This document shows positions 41,545 to 49,542 of a DNA stretch of 60,731 nucleotides, in pieces; position 1 is the first letter of the stretch, and each line of letters begins with the position of its first letter. Under the pieces are notes generated by a model, which saw only the letters and a list, made by a program, of their open reading frames with translations, did no database searches and was not told the DNA's origin. The DNA is from an uncultured Eubacteriales bacterium (GTDB lineage: Bacteria; Bacillota; Clostridia; Oscillospirales; Oscillospiraceae). Both the position numbers and the translations under genes were made by a program. The stretch is taken from the NCBI GenBank assembly GCA_900319695.1, contig ONPN01000005.1, positions 1 to 60,731 of the forward strand. Reading direction: 5' to 3'.

Positions 41545-43419
41545 ATGGCACTTGATTATCGGAAGTGCGCTGAAGAGATCGCCGCCAACATAGGCGGAGG
41601 ATCGAATATCATCAGCGCCGCACACTGCGCCACCCGACTTCGACTGGTCATCGCGGATAACAGCAAGGTCAACAAGGCCGCGCTGGAGAATGTGGACGGC
41701 GTCAAGGGCATGTTTGAATCCAACGGCCAGCTCCAGCTTATCATCGGCACCGGCACCGTCAACAAGGTCTATGACGAGTTCCTGGCGGTAACCGGTGCTT
41801 CCGCCGCCTCCAAGGCCGACGTCAAGGCCGCCGCAGCCTCCCGCATGCCGCTGTGGAAGAAGATCCTCAAGACCCCCGGCGACGTGTTCGTCCCCATTCT
41901 GCCCGCCATCGTGGCCTCCGGTCTGATGATGGGCCTTGTCGAGGCGATCCCGAAGTTCTGGCCCGCCTTCGGCAGCAGCGACTGGTACTCCTTCCTTGAC
42001 CTGGTCGCCAACACCGCGTTTGCTCTTCTGCCCGTGCTCGTCGCCATCTCCTCCGCGCGCGTCTTCGGCGGCAACATCTTCCTCGGCGCTGTCATCGGTC
42101 TGATGATGGTCCACCCTGCCCTCATCAACGCCTGGACCGTCGGCAACTACGGCCCCGGCGAGATCCCCGTATGGCACCTGTTCTTCTTCAACGTCCAGCA
42201 GGTCGGCTACCAGGGCCACGTCATTCCGGTCATCCTGGCAGTCCTGTTGATGTCCACTGTCGAAAAATGGCTGCACAAGCATGTGCCCGAGATGATCGAC
42301 CTCTTCGTCACCCCGCTGTGCACCGTGCTCGTCACCGCCTTCGTCACCTTCACCGTCATTGGCCCCATCTTCTCCGTGTTTGAAAGCTGGGTGCTCGTCG
42401 GCGCCGAAAAGCTCGTCTCCGTCGGCTACGGCATCGGCGCGGCCATCATGGGCGCGATCTACCCCTGGACCGTCGTCATGGGTCTGCACCACATGTACAA
42501 CGTCATCGAAGCCGGCATGATCTCCAACACCGGCGTCAACTTCTGGATGCCCATCGCCTCCGCGGCGAACTTCGCTCAGTTCGGCGCCTGCTTGGCTGTC
42601 GCGCTGAAGGTCAAAAACCAGAAGACCAAGTCCGTCGCTCTGCCCTCCTCCCTCTCCGCCTCCCTGGGCATCACCGAGCCCGCCATCTTCGGTATCAACT
42701 TCCGCTTCATGAAGCCCTTCATCTGCGGCATGGTCGGCGGCGCGGCCGGCGCTCTCTTCGCCTCCTGGATGCACGGCACCGACGCTGCGGGTGAAGTCGT
42801 GAAGTTCGGCGCCACCACCTACGGCGTCACCGGTATCCCCGGCATCCCCGCCGTCAACAACGTCCCCATGTACCTCGTTGAGCTGCTGATCGCCTCCGGC
42901 ATCGCCTTTGCCCTGACCTGGATCATCTGGAAAGAGGACGAGCCCGAGAAGAAGGCCGCCGCCCCCGCAGAAGCTCCCGCCGCTCCCATGCCCTCCGTCG
43001 TGCGCTGCGCCGCGGGCGAGCTGCTCCAGCCCGTTGCGGGCAAGGTCATCGCCCGTGAGGACATCCCCGACGAGACCTTCGCCACCGGCATTCTCGGCGA
43101 CGGCATCGGCGTCGAGCCGACTTCCGGCACCGTGGTCGCCCCCTTCGACGGCACCGTCACTTCTGTCTTCGACACCAAGCACGCCGTCACCCTTGAGAAG
43201 GACGGCATGGAGGTTCTCATCCACATCGGCGTCAACACCGTCAACATGAACGGCGACGGCTTCACCGCCTTTGTTGCCGAGGGCGACGAGGTCAAGGCCG
43301 GCCAGAAGCTGCTGGGCTTCGACAGCAAGAAGATCAAGGCTGCGGGCTACAGCGACTGCGTGGTCATGCTCCTCACCAACGCCGAGGATATGGAAGGCGT
43401 GGAGTGCGGCCTCAAATAA
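41545..43419 (+). CDS. PTS transporter EIIBCA, sucrose type
   Basis: 624 residues with three domains. EIIB (residues 1-90) has the phosphocysteine in SAAHCATRLRL and GQLQLIIGTGTVNKVYDEFL; this wording resembles ScrA sucrose permeases more than beta-glucoside BglP. EIIC (about 105-465) is a ten-helix channel (FVPILPAIVASGLMMGL, IYPWTVVMGLHHMYNVIEAG). EIIA (about 490-624) has the phospho-histidine in VLIHIGVNTV and the usual KHAVTL. Sugar is phosphorylated as it enters. HPr and Enzyme I genes follow directly. Substrate call is by resemblance only. Confidence 0.85.
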   Translation: MALDYRKCAEEIAANIGGGSNIISAAHCATRLRLVIADNSKVNKAALENVDGVKGMFESNGQLQLIIGTGTVNKVYDEFLAVTGASAASKADVKAAAASRMPLWKKILKTPGDVFVPILPAIVASGLMMGLVEAIPKFWPAFGSSDWYSFLDLVANTAFALLPVLVAISSARVFGGNIFLGAVIGLMMVHPALINAWTVGNYGPGEIPVWHLFFFNVQQVGYQGHVIPVILAVLLMSTVEKWLHKHVPEMIDLFVTPLCTVLVTAFVTFTVIGPIFSVFESWVLVGAEKLVSVGYGIGAAIMGAIYPWTVVMGLHHMYNVIEAGMISNTGVNFWMPIASAANFAQFGACLAVALKVKNQKTKSVALPSSLSASLGITEPAIFGINFRFMKPFICGMVGGAAGALFASWMHGTDAAGEVVKFGATTYGVTGIPGIPAVNNVPMYLVELLIASGIAFALTWIIWKEDEPEKKAAAPAEAPAAPMPSVVRCAAGELLQPVAGKVIAREDIPDETFATGILGDGIGVEPTSGTVVAPFDGTVTSVFDTKHAVTLEKDGMEVLIHIGVNTVNMNGDGFTAFVAEGDEVKAGQKLLGFDSKKIKAAGYSDCVVMLLTNAEDMEGVECGLK

Positions 43420-43446
43420 GCCTGAGCCCCGTTTCGGAGGTATTCC

Positions 43447-43707
43447 ATGAAATCTTTCGACTACATCATCACCGACCCTGTCGGCATTCACGCCCGCCCC
43501 GCCGGTATTCTGGTCAAGGAAGTCAAGAACTACAAGGACTCCGTCGTGACCCTGACCAGGGGCGATAAGACCGTCAATCTCCTCAAGCTGATGGCCCTCA
43601 TGCAGCTCGGCGTCAAGCAGGGCGACACGGTCACCGTCAGCGTGGAGGGCGGCGATGAGGCGGCCGTCTGCGCTGCACTCGAAACGTTTTTCAAGGAGAA
43701 TCTGTAA
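43447..43707 (+). CDS. HPr-like phosphocarrier without the regulatory serine
   Basis: 86 residues. The active-site histidine is in place (GIHARPAG, His15). The usual regulatory block KSIMGVMSLG reads LKLMALMQLG here, so the Ser46 position is Lys47 (one residue longer upstream). HPr kinase therefore has no serine to modify, and this HPr cannot act as the CcpA co-repressor in the usual way. It should still pass phosphate from Enzyme I to EIIA. It is placed between EIIBCA and Enzyme I. Confidence 0.9.
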   Translation: MKSFDYIITDPVGIHARPAGILVKEVKNYKDSVVTLTRGDKTVNLLKLMALMQLGVKQGDTVTVSVEGGDEAAVCAALETFFKENL

Positions 43708-43715
43708 TTCTATAG

Positions 43716-43750
43716 AGATACGGCTGCCCCCATGACAGCCGTATCTTTCT
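43716..43750 (+). terminator. Hairpin between HPr and Enzyme I genes
   Basis: An 11-bp perfect stem (43716-43726 with 43736-43746) followed by TTCT. The T tail is short, so it may reduce rather than stop transcription into the Enzyme I gene, giving more HPr than Enzyme I. Confidence 0.65.
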
Positions 43751-43780
43751 ATGATATTAAAATCAGGAGGATTATCTGCT

Positions 43781-45460
43781 ATGATCACCATCCAGGGCAA
43801 GGGTGTCTCCACCGGCGTTGCCGCGGGTCCCCTTTACTTCTACCAGCGCGCCAAGAGCACCATCACCCGCTACCAGATCACCGATCTTGAGGCCGAGTGG
43901 GCCCGCTTCAAGGCAGCCCAGGCCAAGGCTATTGAGCAGCTCGGCGTCCTGGCCGAGAAGGCGCGTGAAGAGGCCGGCGACGAGGCCGCTCTCCTCTTCG
44001 AGACCCACCAGATGATGTGCGAGGACCTCGACTACGAAGAGGCCATCGAAAACGGCATCAAGGAGGAGCTCCGCAACGCGGAGGCCGTCGTCACCGACGT
44101 GGCCGCCCAGTTTGCCGAGATGTTTGCCTCTATGGACGACACCTACATGCAGGCCCGCGCCGCCGACGTCAAGGACGTCTCCTCCCGCATCATCGGCATC
44201 CTCAGCGGCGTCGTGCAGGGCGGCATCGACTCCGATGTGCCCGTCGTGCTCGCGGCCGATGACCTCGCCCCCAGCGAAACCGTTCAGCTTGACAAGTCCA
44301 AGATCCTCGGCTTCGTGACCGCCGGCGGCTCCGGCTCCAGCCACACCGCCATCCTGGCCCGCACCATGGGCATCCCCGCCATCGTCGGCGTGGGCGATCA
44401 GCTCAAGCCCGAATATGAGGGCCGCTCCGTCATCATCGACGGCGGCACCGGCAATGTGGTCGTCGACCCCGACGATCCCACCCGGGAGCGCCTCATGGCC
44501 AAGCGCGCAGAGCTCATCAAGCGCCAGGAACTGCTCAACCAGCTCAAGGGCCTGCCCAACGAGTCCAAGGACGGCCAGAAGGTCCGCATCTACTGCAACA
44601 TCGGCAACCCCGAGGACGTGCACGCCGTGCTGGAGAACGACGGCGCGGGCATCGGCCTGTTCCGCAGCGAGTTCCTGTATCTCAACTGCGACGATTATCC
44701 CTCCGAGGATTACCAGTTTGAGGCGTACAAGAAGGTCCTCGCCGACATGGGCGGCAAGGAGGTCGTCATCCGCACGCTGGACATCGGCGCGGACAAGATG
44801 ATCGGCTATTTCAATCTGCCCCACGAGGAGAACCCCGCCCTCGGCAACCGCGCCCTGCGTATCTGCCTCAACCGCCCCGAGATCTTCAAGACCCAGCTGC
44901 GCGCCCTGTACCGCGCCTCCGCCTACGGCAAGCTCTCCATCATGTTCCCGATGGTCACCTCCGTCTGGGAGGTCAAGGAGGCCAAGAAGATGTGCGAGCT
45001 GGTTATGAAGGAGCTCAAGGCCGAGGGCATCCCCTACTCCGACGAGGTCGACGTCGGCATCATGATCGAGACCCCCTCCGCCGCCGTCATCAGCGACAGG
45101 CTGGCCAAAATCGTCGACTTCTTCTCCATCGGCACCAATGACCTGACCCAGTACACCCTCGCCTGCGACCGCCAGAATAACGATCTGGGCCGCTTCTTCA
45201 ACGCCCACCATCCCGCCGTGCTGCGCCTCATTAAGATGGTCGCCGCCAACGCCCACAAGGAGGGCATCTGGTGCGGCATCTGCGGCGAGCTGGGCGCGGA
45301 TCTGGAGCTGACCGAGACCTTCCTCTCCATCGGCGTGGACGAACTGTCTGTCTCCCCGCGCGCCGTCCTCCCGCTCCGTCAGAAGGTGCGCGAGACCACG
45401 GTCTCCCTTGTGCGTGACAAGATCGTCGCCGACCTTATGAGCGACGAGATCCCCATCTAA
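43781..45460 (+). CDS. ptsI: PTS Enzyme I (phosphoenolpyruvate-protein phosphotransferase)
   Basis: 559 residues from ATG 43781 (AGGAGG ten bases upstream; frame opens at 43751). The phospho-histidine block GGSGSSHTAILARTMGIPAIVG is present, as are the PEP-binding DGAGIGLFRSEFLYL, GNRALRICLNRPEIF and the C-terminal GICGELGAD with the catalytic cysteine. It transfers phosphate from PEP to HPr. Together with EIIBCA and HPr the whole PTS relay is encoded in 3.9 kb. Confidence 0.95.
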   Translation: MITIQGKGVSTGVAAGPLYFYQRAKSTITRYQITDLEAEWARFKAAQAKAIEQLGVLAEKAREEAGDEAALLFETHQMMCEDLDYEEAIENGIKEELRNAEAVVTDVAAQFAEMFASMDDTYMQARAADVKDVSSRIIGILSGVVQGGIDSDVPVVLAADDLAPSETVQLDKSKILGFVTAGGSGSSHTAILARTMGIPAIVGVGDQLKPEYEGRSVIIDGGTGNVVVDPDDPTRERLMAKRAELIKRQELLNQLKGLPNESKDGQKVRIYCNIGNPEDVHAVLENDGAGIGLFRSEFLYLNCDDYPSEDYQFEAYKKVLADMGGKEVVIRTLDIGADKMIGYFNLPHEENPALGNRALRICLNRPEIFKTQLRALYRASAYGKLSIMFPMVTSVWEVKEAKKMCELVMKELKAEGIPYSDEVDVGIMIETPSAAVISDRLAKIVDFFSIGTNDLTQYTLACDRQNNDLGRFFNAHHPAVLRLIKMVAANAHKEGIWCGICGELGADLELTETFLSIGVDELSVSPRAVLPLRQKVRETTVSLVRDKIVADLMSDEIPI

Positions 45461-45470
45461 GTATGAACAG

Positions 45471-45500
45471 GAGCCGCCGTGAAAGCGGCGGCTCTTCTTT
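45471..45500 (+). terminator. Terminator of the PTS genes
   Basis: A 9-bp stem (GAGCCGCCG 45471-45479 with 45486-45494), loop TGAAAG, followed by TTCTTT. It starts 10 bases after the Enzyme I stop. The next gene starts only six bases past the tail, so read-through is likely. Confidence 0.7.
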
Positions 45501-45505
45501 GATCT

Positions 45506-45982
45506 ATGAAATTCATCGTCTTTTCCGACTCCCACGGGGTCGCGGACAATATGATCGAGGCCGTCCGCCGGGAGAAGCCCGACCTGTGCTTCTTTCTCGG
45601 CGATGGGGAGCATGACCTTGCGCTGCTGCAAAAGCGCTTCCCGCGCCTGCCCGTCAACGCCGTACGCGGCAACTGCGACGTGTTCTCCACCCTGCCCCGG
45701 GCCCTGTGCTGCGCGGCGGGCGGGCTCAAAATCTTCGTAACCCACGGCCATCTCTACGGCGTCAAGCACGACCCGATTTTCCGGGAGCTGTGCGAGGCGG
45801 CGCTCGAGGCGGATGCGGACATGGCGCTCTTCGGGCACACGCACGAGCCCTTTCGGGACCGCACCATGGGCATGGCGCTGCTGAACCCCGGCAGCATCGG
45901 CCCCACCACGCGGCCCAGCTACGGTCTGATTCTCACGGACGGGGAGTGCGTCGAGACCTCTATTCAATTTCTGACACGATAG
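45506..45982 (+). CDS. YfcE/MJ0936-type metallophosphoesterase
   Basis: 158 residues. The di-metal motifs are complete: FSDSHG near residue 5, FLGDGEHD, VRGNCD, VTHGH and FGHTHEP. Such proteins are cytoplasmic phosphodiesterases of broad specificity. It lies 12 bases before the PfkB kinase gene. Confidence 0.93.
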   Translation: MKFIVFSDSHGVADNMIEAVRREKPDLCFFLGDGEHDLALLQKRFPRLPVNAVRGNCDVFSTLPRALCCAAGGLKIFVTHGHLYGVKHDPIFRELCEAALEADADMALFGHTHEPFRDRTMGMALLNPGSIGPTTRPSYGLILTDGECVETSIQFLTR

Positions 45983-45994
45983 GAAGTGTTATCA

Positions 45995-46966
45995 ATGGAC
46001 AACAAACAATTTGACGTCGTCGCCCTGGGCGAGCTGCTGATCGACTTCACCCAGAACGGCGTGAGCGAGCAGGGCAACCTTCTCTTTGAGGCAAACCCCG
46101 GCGGCGCTCCGGCCAATGTGCTCGCCATGCTGCGCAAGCTCGGCAAGCGCTGCGCCTTCATCGGCAAGGTCGGCAAAGACGGCTTCGGCGACACGCTGGA
46201 AAAAACCGTCGCGGACGCCGGGATCGACACCCGCGGCTTGAAGCGCGATCCCGAGGTCCACACGACCCTCGCCGTGGTGCACACCTTCCCCAACGGCGAC
46301 CGGGACTTCAGCTTCTACCGCAAGCCTGGCGCGGACATCATGCTGCACGCGGACGAGCTGGACGAGGAGCTTTTGAGAAGCTGCCGCATCTTCCACTTCG
46401 GCACTCTTTCCCTCACGGACGAGCCCTGCAAAGGCGCCACCGTGCGCGCCTATGAGCTGGCAAAGGAGGCCGGGGCGCTCATCTCCTTCGATCCGAACCT
46501 CCGTCCCCCGCTCTGGCCGGACGAGGAGAGCGCGAAGGCCGCCATTGAGTGGGGTCTCGCCCGCTGCGACATTCTCAAGATTTCCGACAACGAGATTGAG
46601 TTTATGACCGGTACCTCGGACTTTGACAAGGGCGCCGCCATCCTGTATGAGCGCTTTCCGAACATCCGCCTGCTGAACGTCACCGCCGGCGGGGACGGCA
46701 GCCACAGCTACTACAACGGCCGCCACGTCTTTGTCCCGGCCTGCAAGCTTGGCGGCGTGATCGAGACCACCGGCGCGGGCGACACCTTCTGCGCGAGCGT
46801 CCTCAACTATCTGCTGGAGCACGGGATCGACAATCTCTGGGACGCCGATCTGAACGCGATGCTGCGCTTTGCCAACACCGCCGCCTACATCGTCACGACG
46901 AAGAAGGGCGCGATCCGTTCCATGCCCGAGCGCGAACAGGTGGAAGAGCTGTTGAAGAAAATCTGA
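45995..46966 (+). CDS. PfkB-family sugar kinase, probably fructokinase
   Basis: 323 residues from ATG 45995 (AGGAAG eight bases upstream; a GTG at 45986 is also possible). PfkB signatures: NPGGAPANVLAMLRKLGKRC, SFDPNLRPPLW, and ETTGAGDTFCASVLNYLL with the catalytic aspartate. Resemblance to ScrK-like fructokinases and the sucrose-type PTS favour fructose as substrate. It would phosphorylate the fructose released from sucrose or sucrose-6-phosphate. Confidence 0.88.
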   Translation: MDNKQFDVVALGELLIDFTQNGVSEQGNLLFEANPGGAPANVLAMLRKLGKRCAFIGKVGKDGFGDTLEKTVADAGIDTRGLKRDPEVHTTLAVVHTFPNGDRDFSFYRKPGADIMLHADELDEELLRSCRIFHFGTLSLTDEPCKGATVRAYELAKEAGALISFDPNLRPPLWPDEESAKAAIEWGLARCDILKISDNEIEFMTGTSDFDKGAAILYERFPNIRLLNVTAGGDGSHSYYNGRHVFVPACKLGGVIETTGAGDTFCASVLNYLLEHGIDNLWDADLNAMLRFANTAAYIVTTKKGAIRSMPEREQVEELLKKI

Positions 46967-46975
46967 GCTTATGAA

Positions 46976-47002
46976 AACGGGGGCCCTGATCGGGTCCCCG
47001 TT
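46976..47002 (+). terminator. Hairpin after the PfkB gene
   Basis: AACGGGGGCCC (46976-46986) pairs with GGGTCCCCGTT (46992-47002), with one G-U pair; weak tail (ATGCT). A stronger terminator in the dispersed repeat follows. Confidence 0.6.
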
Positions 47003-47115
47003 ATGCTGTCAATTTGTCAAGGGTCCGCGTAAAAACTATTATTCTGGGATAAGTATGGTTTTACAAAGGCGAAACAAATTCAGCGTTAACTTTGAAATAA
47101 TTCTGCGGTATTATG

Positions 47116-47194
47116 ATCTTGCAAGCAGGGAAGAACTTCATAAGGTCCTTCTTAAACAGACAGACCGGTCAGGCGGTCTGTTTTGTTTTTTAAA
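47116..47194 (+). repeat. Dispersed repeat, copy B, with a terminator
   Basis: A near-identical inverted counterpart of 27098-27177. Both begin ATCTTGCAAGCAGGGAAGAA and end in CAGACCG/CGGTCTG (here 47161-47167 with 47174-47180) plus TTTTGTTTTTT, making an effective terminator for the PfkB operon. It is the only long repeat shared by distant parts of the window. Confidence 0.8.
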
Positions 47195-47201
47195 TATTTT
47201 T

Positions 47202-47244
47202 GCCCCCGACCCATGCGCTCATTGATACGCGACAGGTCGGGGGC
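47202..47244. terminator. Terminator of the AAA ATPase gene
   Basis: GCCCCCGACC (47202-47211) pairs perfectly with GGTCGGGGGC (47235-47244), with T-rich flanks on the left (AAATATTTTT) and on the right (TTTCTC). It lies between two convergent transcription units. Confidence 0.75.
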
Positions 47245-47261
47245 TTTCTCATTTTCGTGGA

Positions 47262-48695
47262 TTATTCGTTGTTTTCTTCTTCCTCGTCTTCCAGATCCTC
47301 GGGCAGGACGGCCATGAGATCTTCCTTGCTCGGGTTTTCCATGGCGGCGACGCGGTTGGACTGGCGCACCACCATGTCCTCGAAGCAGTTTCGCACGTCG
47401 CGGCCGTTGCCGAAGTTGTCGCCGCGATTCTCATACAGCTCCGTGAACAGCTCGGCCGCCCGCTTCTCGGCCTCCTCGTTGAGCTTGTAGCCGTTCTTGT
47501 CGCACTGCTTGCGGAAGATCGCCATAAGCTGCTCGCCGTTATAGTCCTGGAAGAAGAAATATTTGTTGAAGCGGGATTCCAGGCCGGGGTTGGAGCTGAT
47601 GAACTTCTCCATCGGTCCGGAGTAGCCCGCGACGATGACGATGAGCTCCTTGCGGTGATCCTCCATCGCCTTGAGGATAGTCTCGATCGCCTCGCGGCCG
47701 AAGTCGTTCTCCCCGCCGGAGGCGAGGGAATACGCCTCGTCGATGAACAAAACGCCGCCAATGGCCTTCTTGATGACCTCCTGCGTCTTGAGCGCGGTCT
47801 GGCCCACATAGCCCGCCACGAGGCCGGAGCGGTCCACCTCCACAAGCTGGCCCTTTTCCAGCACGCCGATGGCGGCATAGAGGCCGGAGAGGATGCGGGC
47901 GACAGTGGTCTTGCCGGTGCCGGGGTTGCCGAGGAAGACCATGTGCAGGCTCATGGGCGGGACGGGCAGATCGTTCTGCTCGCGGAGCTTGCGGACCTTG
48001 ATGAGGTTGATCATGTTCTTGATGTCGCGCTTGATCTCTTCCAGGCCGACCAGGCTCTCCAGTTCGGCCATGAGCGCGTCAAAATCGGGCTTCGGGGTCT
48101 CCTGCTTTTCCTCGGCCTTCGCCGGCGTATCGCCGCCCGTGGTCTGGGTCTGGAGCTTATGCTTTTCGATATAGCTCTGCTCCCCGCTGGTGACAAAGTC
48201 CAGGGGATTGAGCGGAGCCTTGCTCTTGCGCACGCCGCTGGTATCGCAGATGGCGTTGAGCTTGTCGGTGCACTCGGTAATGAAGGCGGCCTCGTCATAG
48301 CTCACGTCATCGTCCACCGCGGCGAGGTAAAGCAGGATGTTGGTCAGCATGCGGATGAAGGTGCGCGAGGCCTCCGTGCCGCGCTTGGCGTCGCTCTCTG
48401 CGAGGTTCCAGTAGAACACCGGGGGCAGGAAGACCTCCCCCTCCTTGATCGAGCCCGTCAGCGACCAGAGCAGCCAGCGCGGCTGGGGCTGGTTGCGGGA
48501 ATAGATCTGGTTTGCCATGTCCACATGGCGCTGGGTGATGCCGCCGCCCCTGCTCCACAGATTCAGGGCACAGTGGGTCATGAACTCGTCGAGCTCTCTG
48601 GCCATCGACGAGCCGCCAAGGCGGTAGAACGCATCCGTATTGGCGGCGTAGATTTTATGAAATTCCTCCGGCGTGCGGGTCCAGGTGGTAGGCAT
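47262..48695 (-). CDS. AAA ATPase of the CbbX/SpoVK type
   Basis: 477 residues from ATG 48695 (GGAG nine bases upstream; ATG 48704 is too close). The C-terminal AAA module starts with LVGLEEIKRDIKNMINLIKV; Walker A HMVFLGNPGTGKTTVARILS, the pore-loop region RSGLVAGYVGQTALKT, Walker B GVLFIDEAYSLA and the arginine finger region GNGRDVRNCFE are all there. The N-terminal ~200 residues (TPEEFHKIYAANTDAFYRLG) are helical and unlike the usual SpoVK. The relatives are stage V sporulation protein K and the Rubisco activase CbbX. The substrate is unknown. Confidence 0.88.
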   Translation of the reverse strand: MPTTWTRTPEEFHKIYAANTDAFYRLGGSSMARELDEFMTHCALNLWSRGGGITQRHVDMANQIYSRNQPQPRWLLWSLTGSIKEGEVFLPPVFYWNLAESDAKRGTEASRTFIRMLTNILLYLAAVDDDVSYDEAAFITECTDKLNAICDTSGVRKSKAPLNPLDFVTSGEQSYIEKHKLQTQTTGGDTPAKAEEKQETPKPDFDALMAELESLVGLEEIKRDIKNMINLIKVRKLREQNDLPVPPMSLHMVFLGNPGTGKTTVARILSGLYAAIGVLEKGQLVEVDRSGLVAGYVGQTALKTQEVIKKAIGGVLFIDEAYSLASGGENDFGREAIETILKAMEDHRKELIVIVAGYSGPMEKFISSNPGLESRFNKYFFFQDYNGEQLMAIFRKQCDKNGYKLNEEAEKRAAELFTELYENRGDNFGNGRDVRNCFEDMVVRQSNRVAAMENPSKEDLMAVLPEDLEDEEEENNE

Positions 48696-48774
48696 GGCAG
48701 GCATCTCCTTTTTTCTGTTTCGTAATGCCTATTATAGTATCATCTTCCTCACGGCGCAAGCGCTTTTATCAGAA

Positions 48775-48807
48775 TCGGGGCCTTGAGATTTTCTCTCACG
48801 GCCCCGA
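48775..48807 (-). terminator. Hairpin after the zinc-ribbon gene
   Basis: TCGGGGCC (48775-48782) pairs with GGCCCCGA (48800-48807). It separates the zinc-ribbon gene from the AAA gene start on the minus strand. Confidence 0.6.
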
Positions 48808-48811
48808 TTTC

Positions 48812-48985
48812 TTATCTTTTGACTGTATTCCTGCAGTTCGGGCAGATGTTGTCGCGCCAGCCCTTCAGCGTAATGTGATGCCCGCAGTTCTCGCACTCGA
48901 CATAGGGGAGGTAGCCCCCGCCGACCTTTTTCATCACCTCATCGGGCTTGTGCACGATTTTACTCTGCTTTCCGTTTTCCTCCAT
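48812..48985 (-). CDS. Small zinc-ribbon protein
   Basis: 57 residues from ATG 48985 (GGAAAGGGTG upstream); the frame opens further at 49090 without a good start. Two knuckles, CENCGHH and CPNCRN, make a rubredoxin-like zinc ribbon; the first half is basic. No specific family. It could be a nucleic-acid binding or regulatory peptide. Confidence 0.7.
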   Translation of the reverse strand: MEENGKQSKIVHKPDEVMKKVGGGYLPYVECENCGHHITLKGWRDNICPNCRNTVKR

Positions 48986-49090
48986 AGCGTACACCCTTTC
49001 CGCTTTTCTAACCTGTGTATGTATTATACCGCATATCCGCGTTTTTGCAACCGTCCGTCGCTCGCATTTAAGCTTATTAAGGGGAATCAA

Positions 49091-49542
49091 TCAGATGATC
49101 TTCTCGACGCCGAAGCGCTCCTCGAGCAGGGCGAAGATGGGCCGCCAGAGCCGGTCGGCGGTCCAGATGCTGATTCCGGCGAGGCCGTACTCTTCCACCA
49201 GGGCGAGCCTGGCCCGGATGCTGCGCGCGTCCTCGAACCAGACGACATGCCGCCGTCCCGCCGTGTCGGTGTAGTTGAACCACGCGGCCCCCGCCGTCTG
49301 ATCGTATTGGATCTCCGCCCAGCGTGACGCGGCGAGCTCCTGCGCCCCGGCGTTGGAGAGCACCCGCGCCGCCGTCCCCTGCTTCCAGGGCAGAGTCCAG
49401 TCGTAGGCGTAGTTGGAAAAGCCCATGAGGATCTTTCCCGCGGGCATCTCCGTCAGCGCATACTCCAGCACCCGCCGAATCCGGTTCACCGGCGACACCG
49501 CCTGCGGCGCGCCGTAGGTATAGCCCCACTCATAAGCTTGGG
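49091..49542 (-). pseudogene. C-terminal fragment of a YaaH/SleL-type GH18 spore hydrolase
   Basis: About 150 residues are open from the IS21 junction at 49542 to the stop at 49091. AYEWGYTYGAPQAVSPVNRI, TEMPAGKILMGFSNYAYDWT and the closing GISIWTADRLWRPIFAL are the typical last third of GH18 spore-cortex or germination hydrolases. The first two-thirds, with the DxxDxDxE active site, are missing and do not appear beyond the IS on the other side (51988-52336). So the gene was cut by insertion and later lost its front, or by a larger rearrangement. Confidence 0.85.

Noticed and set aside
41209-43812. Very long open frame on the minus strand across the PTS and HPr genes
   Set aside because: It is the mirror of GC-rich plus-strand genes with complete PTS motifs; its own translation is Gly/Asp/Val-rich with no family features.
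43772-45967. Long minus-strand open frame opposite Enzyme I
   Set aside because: Same shadow effect; Enzyme I motifs are complete on the plus strand.
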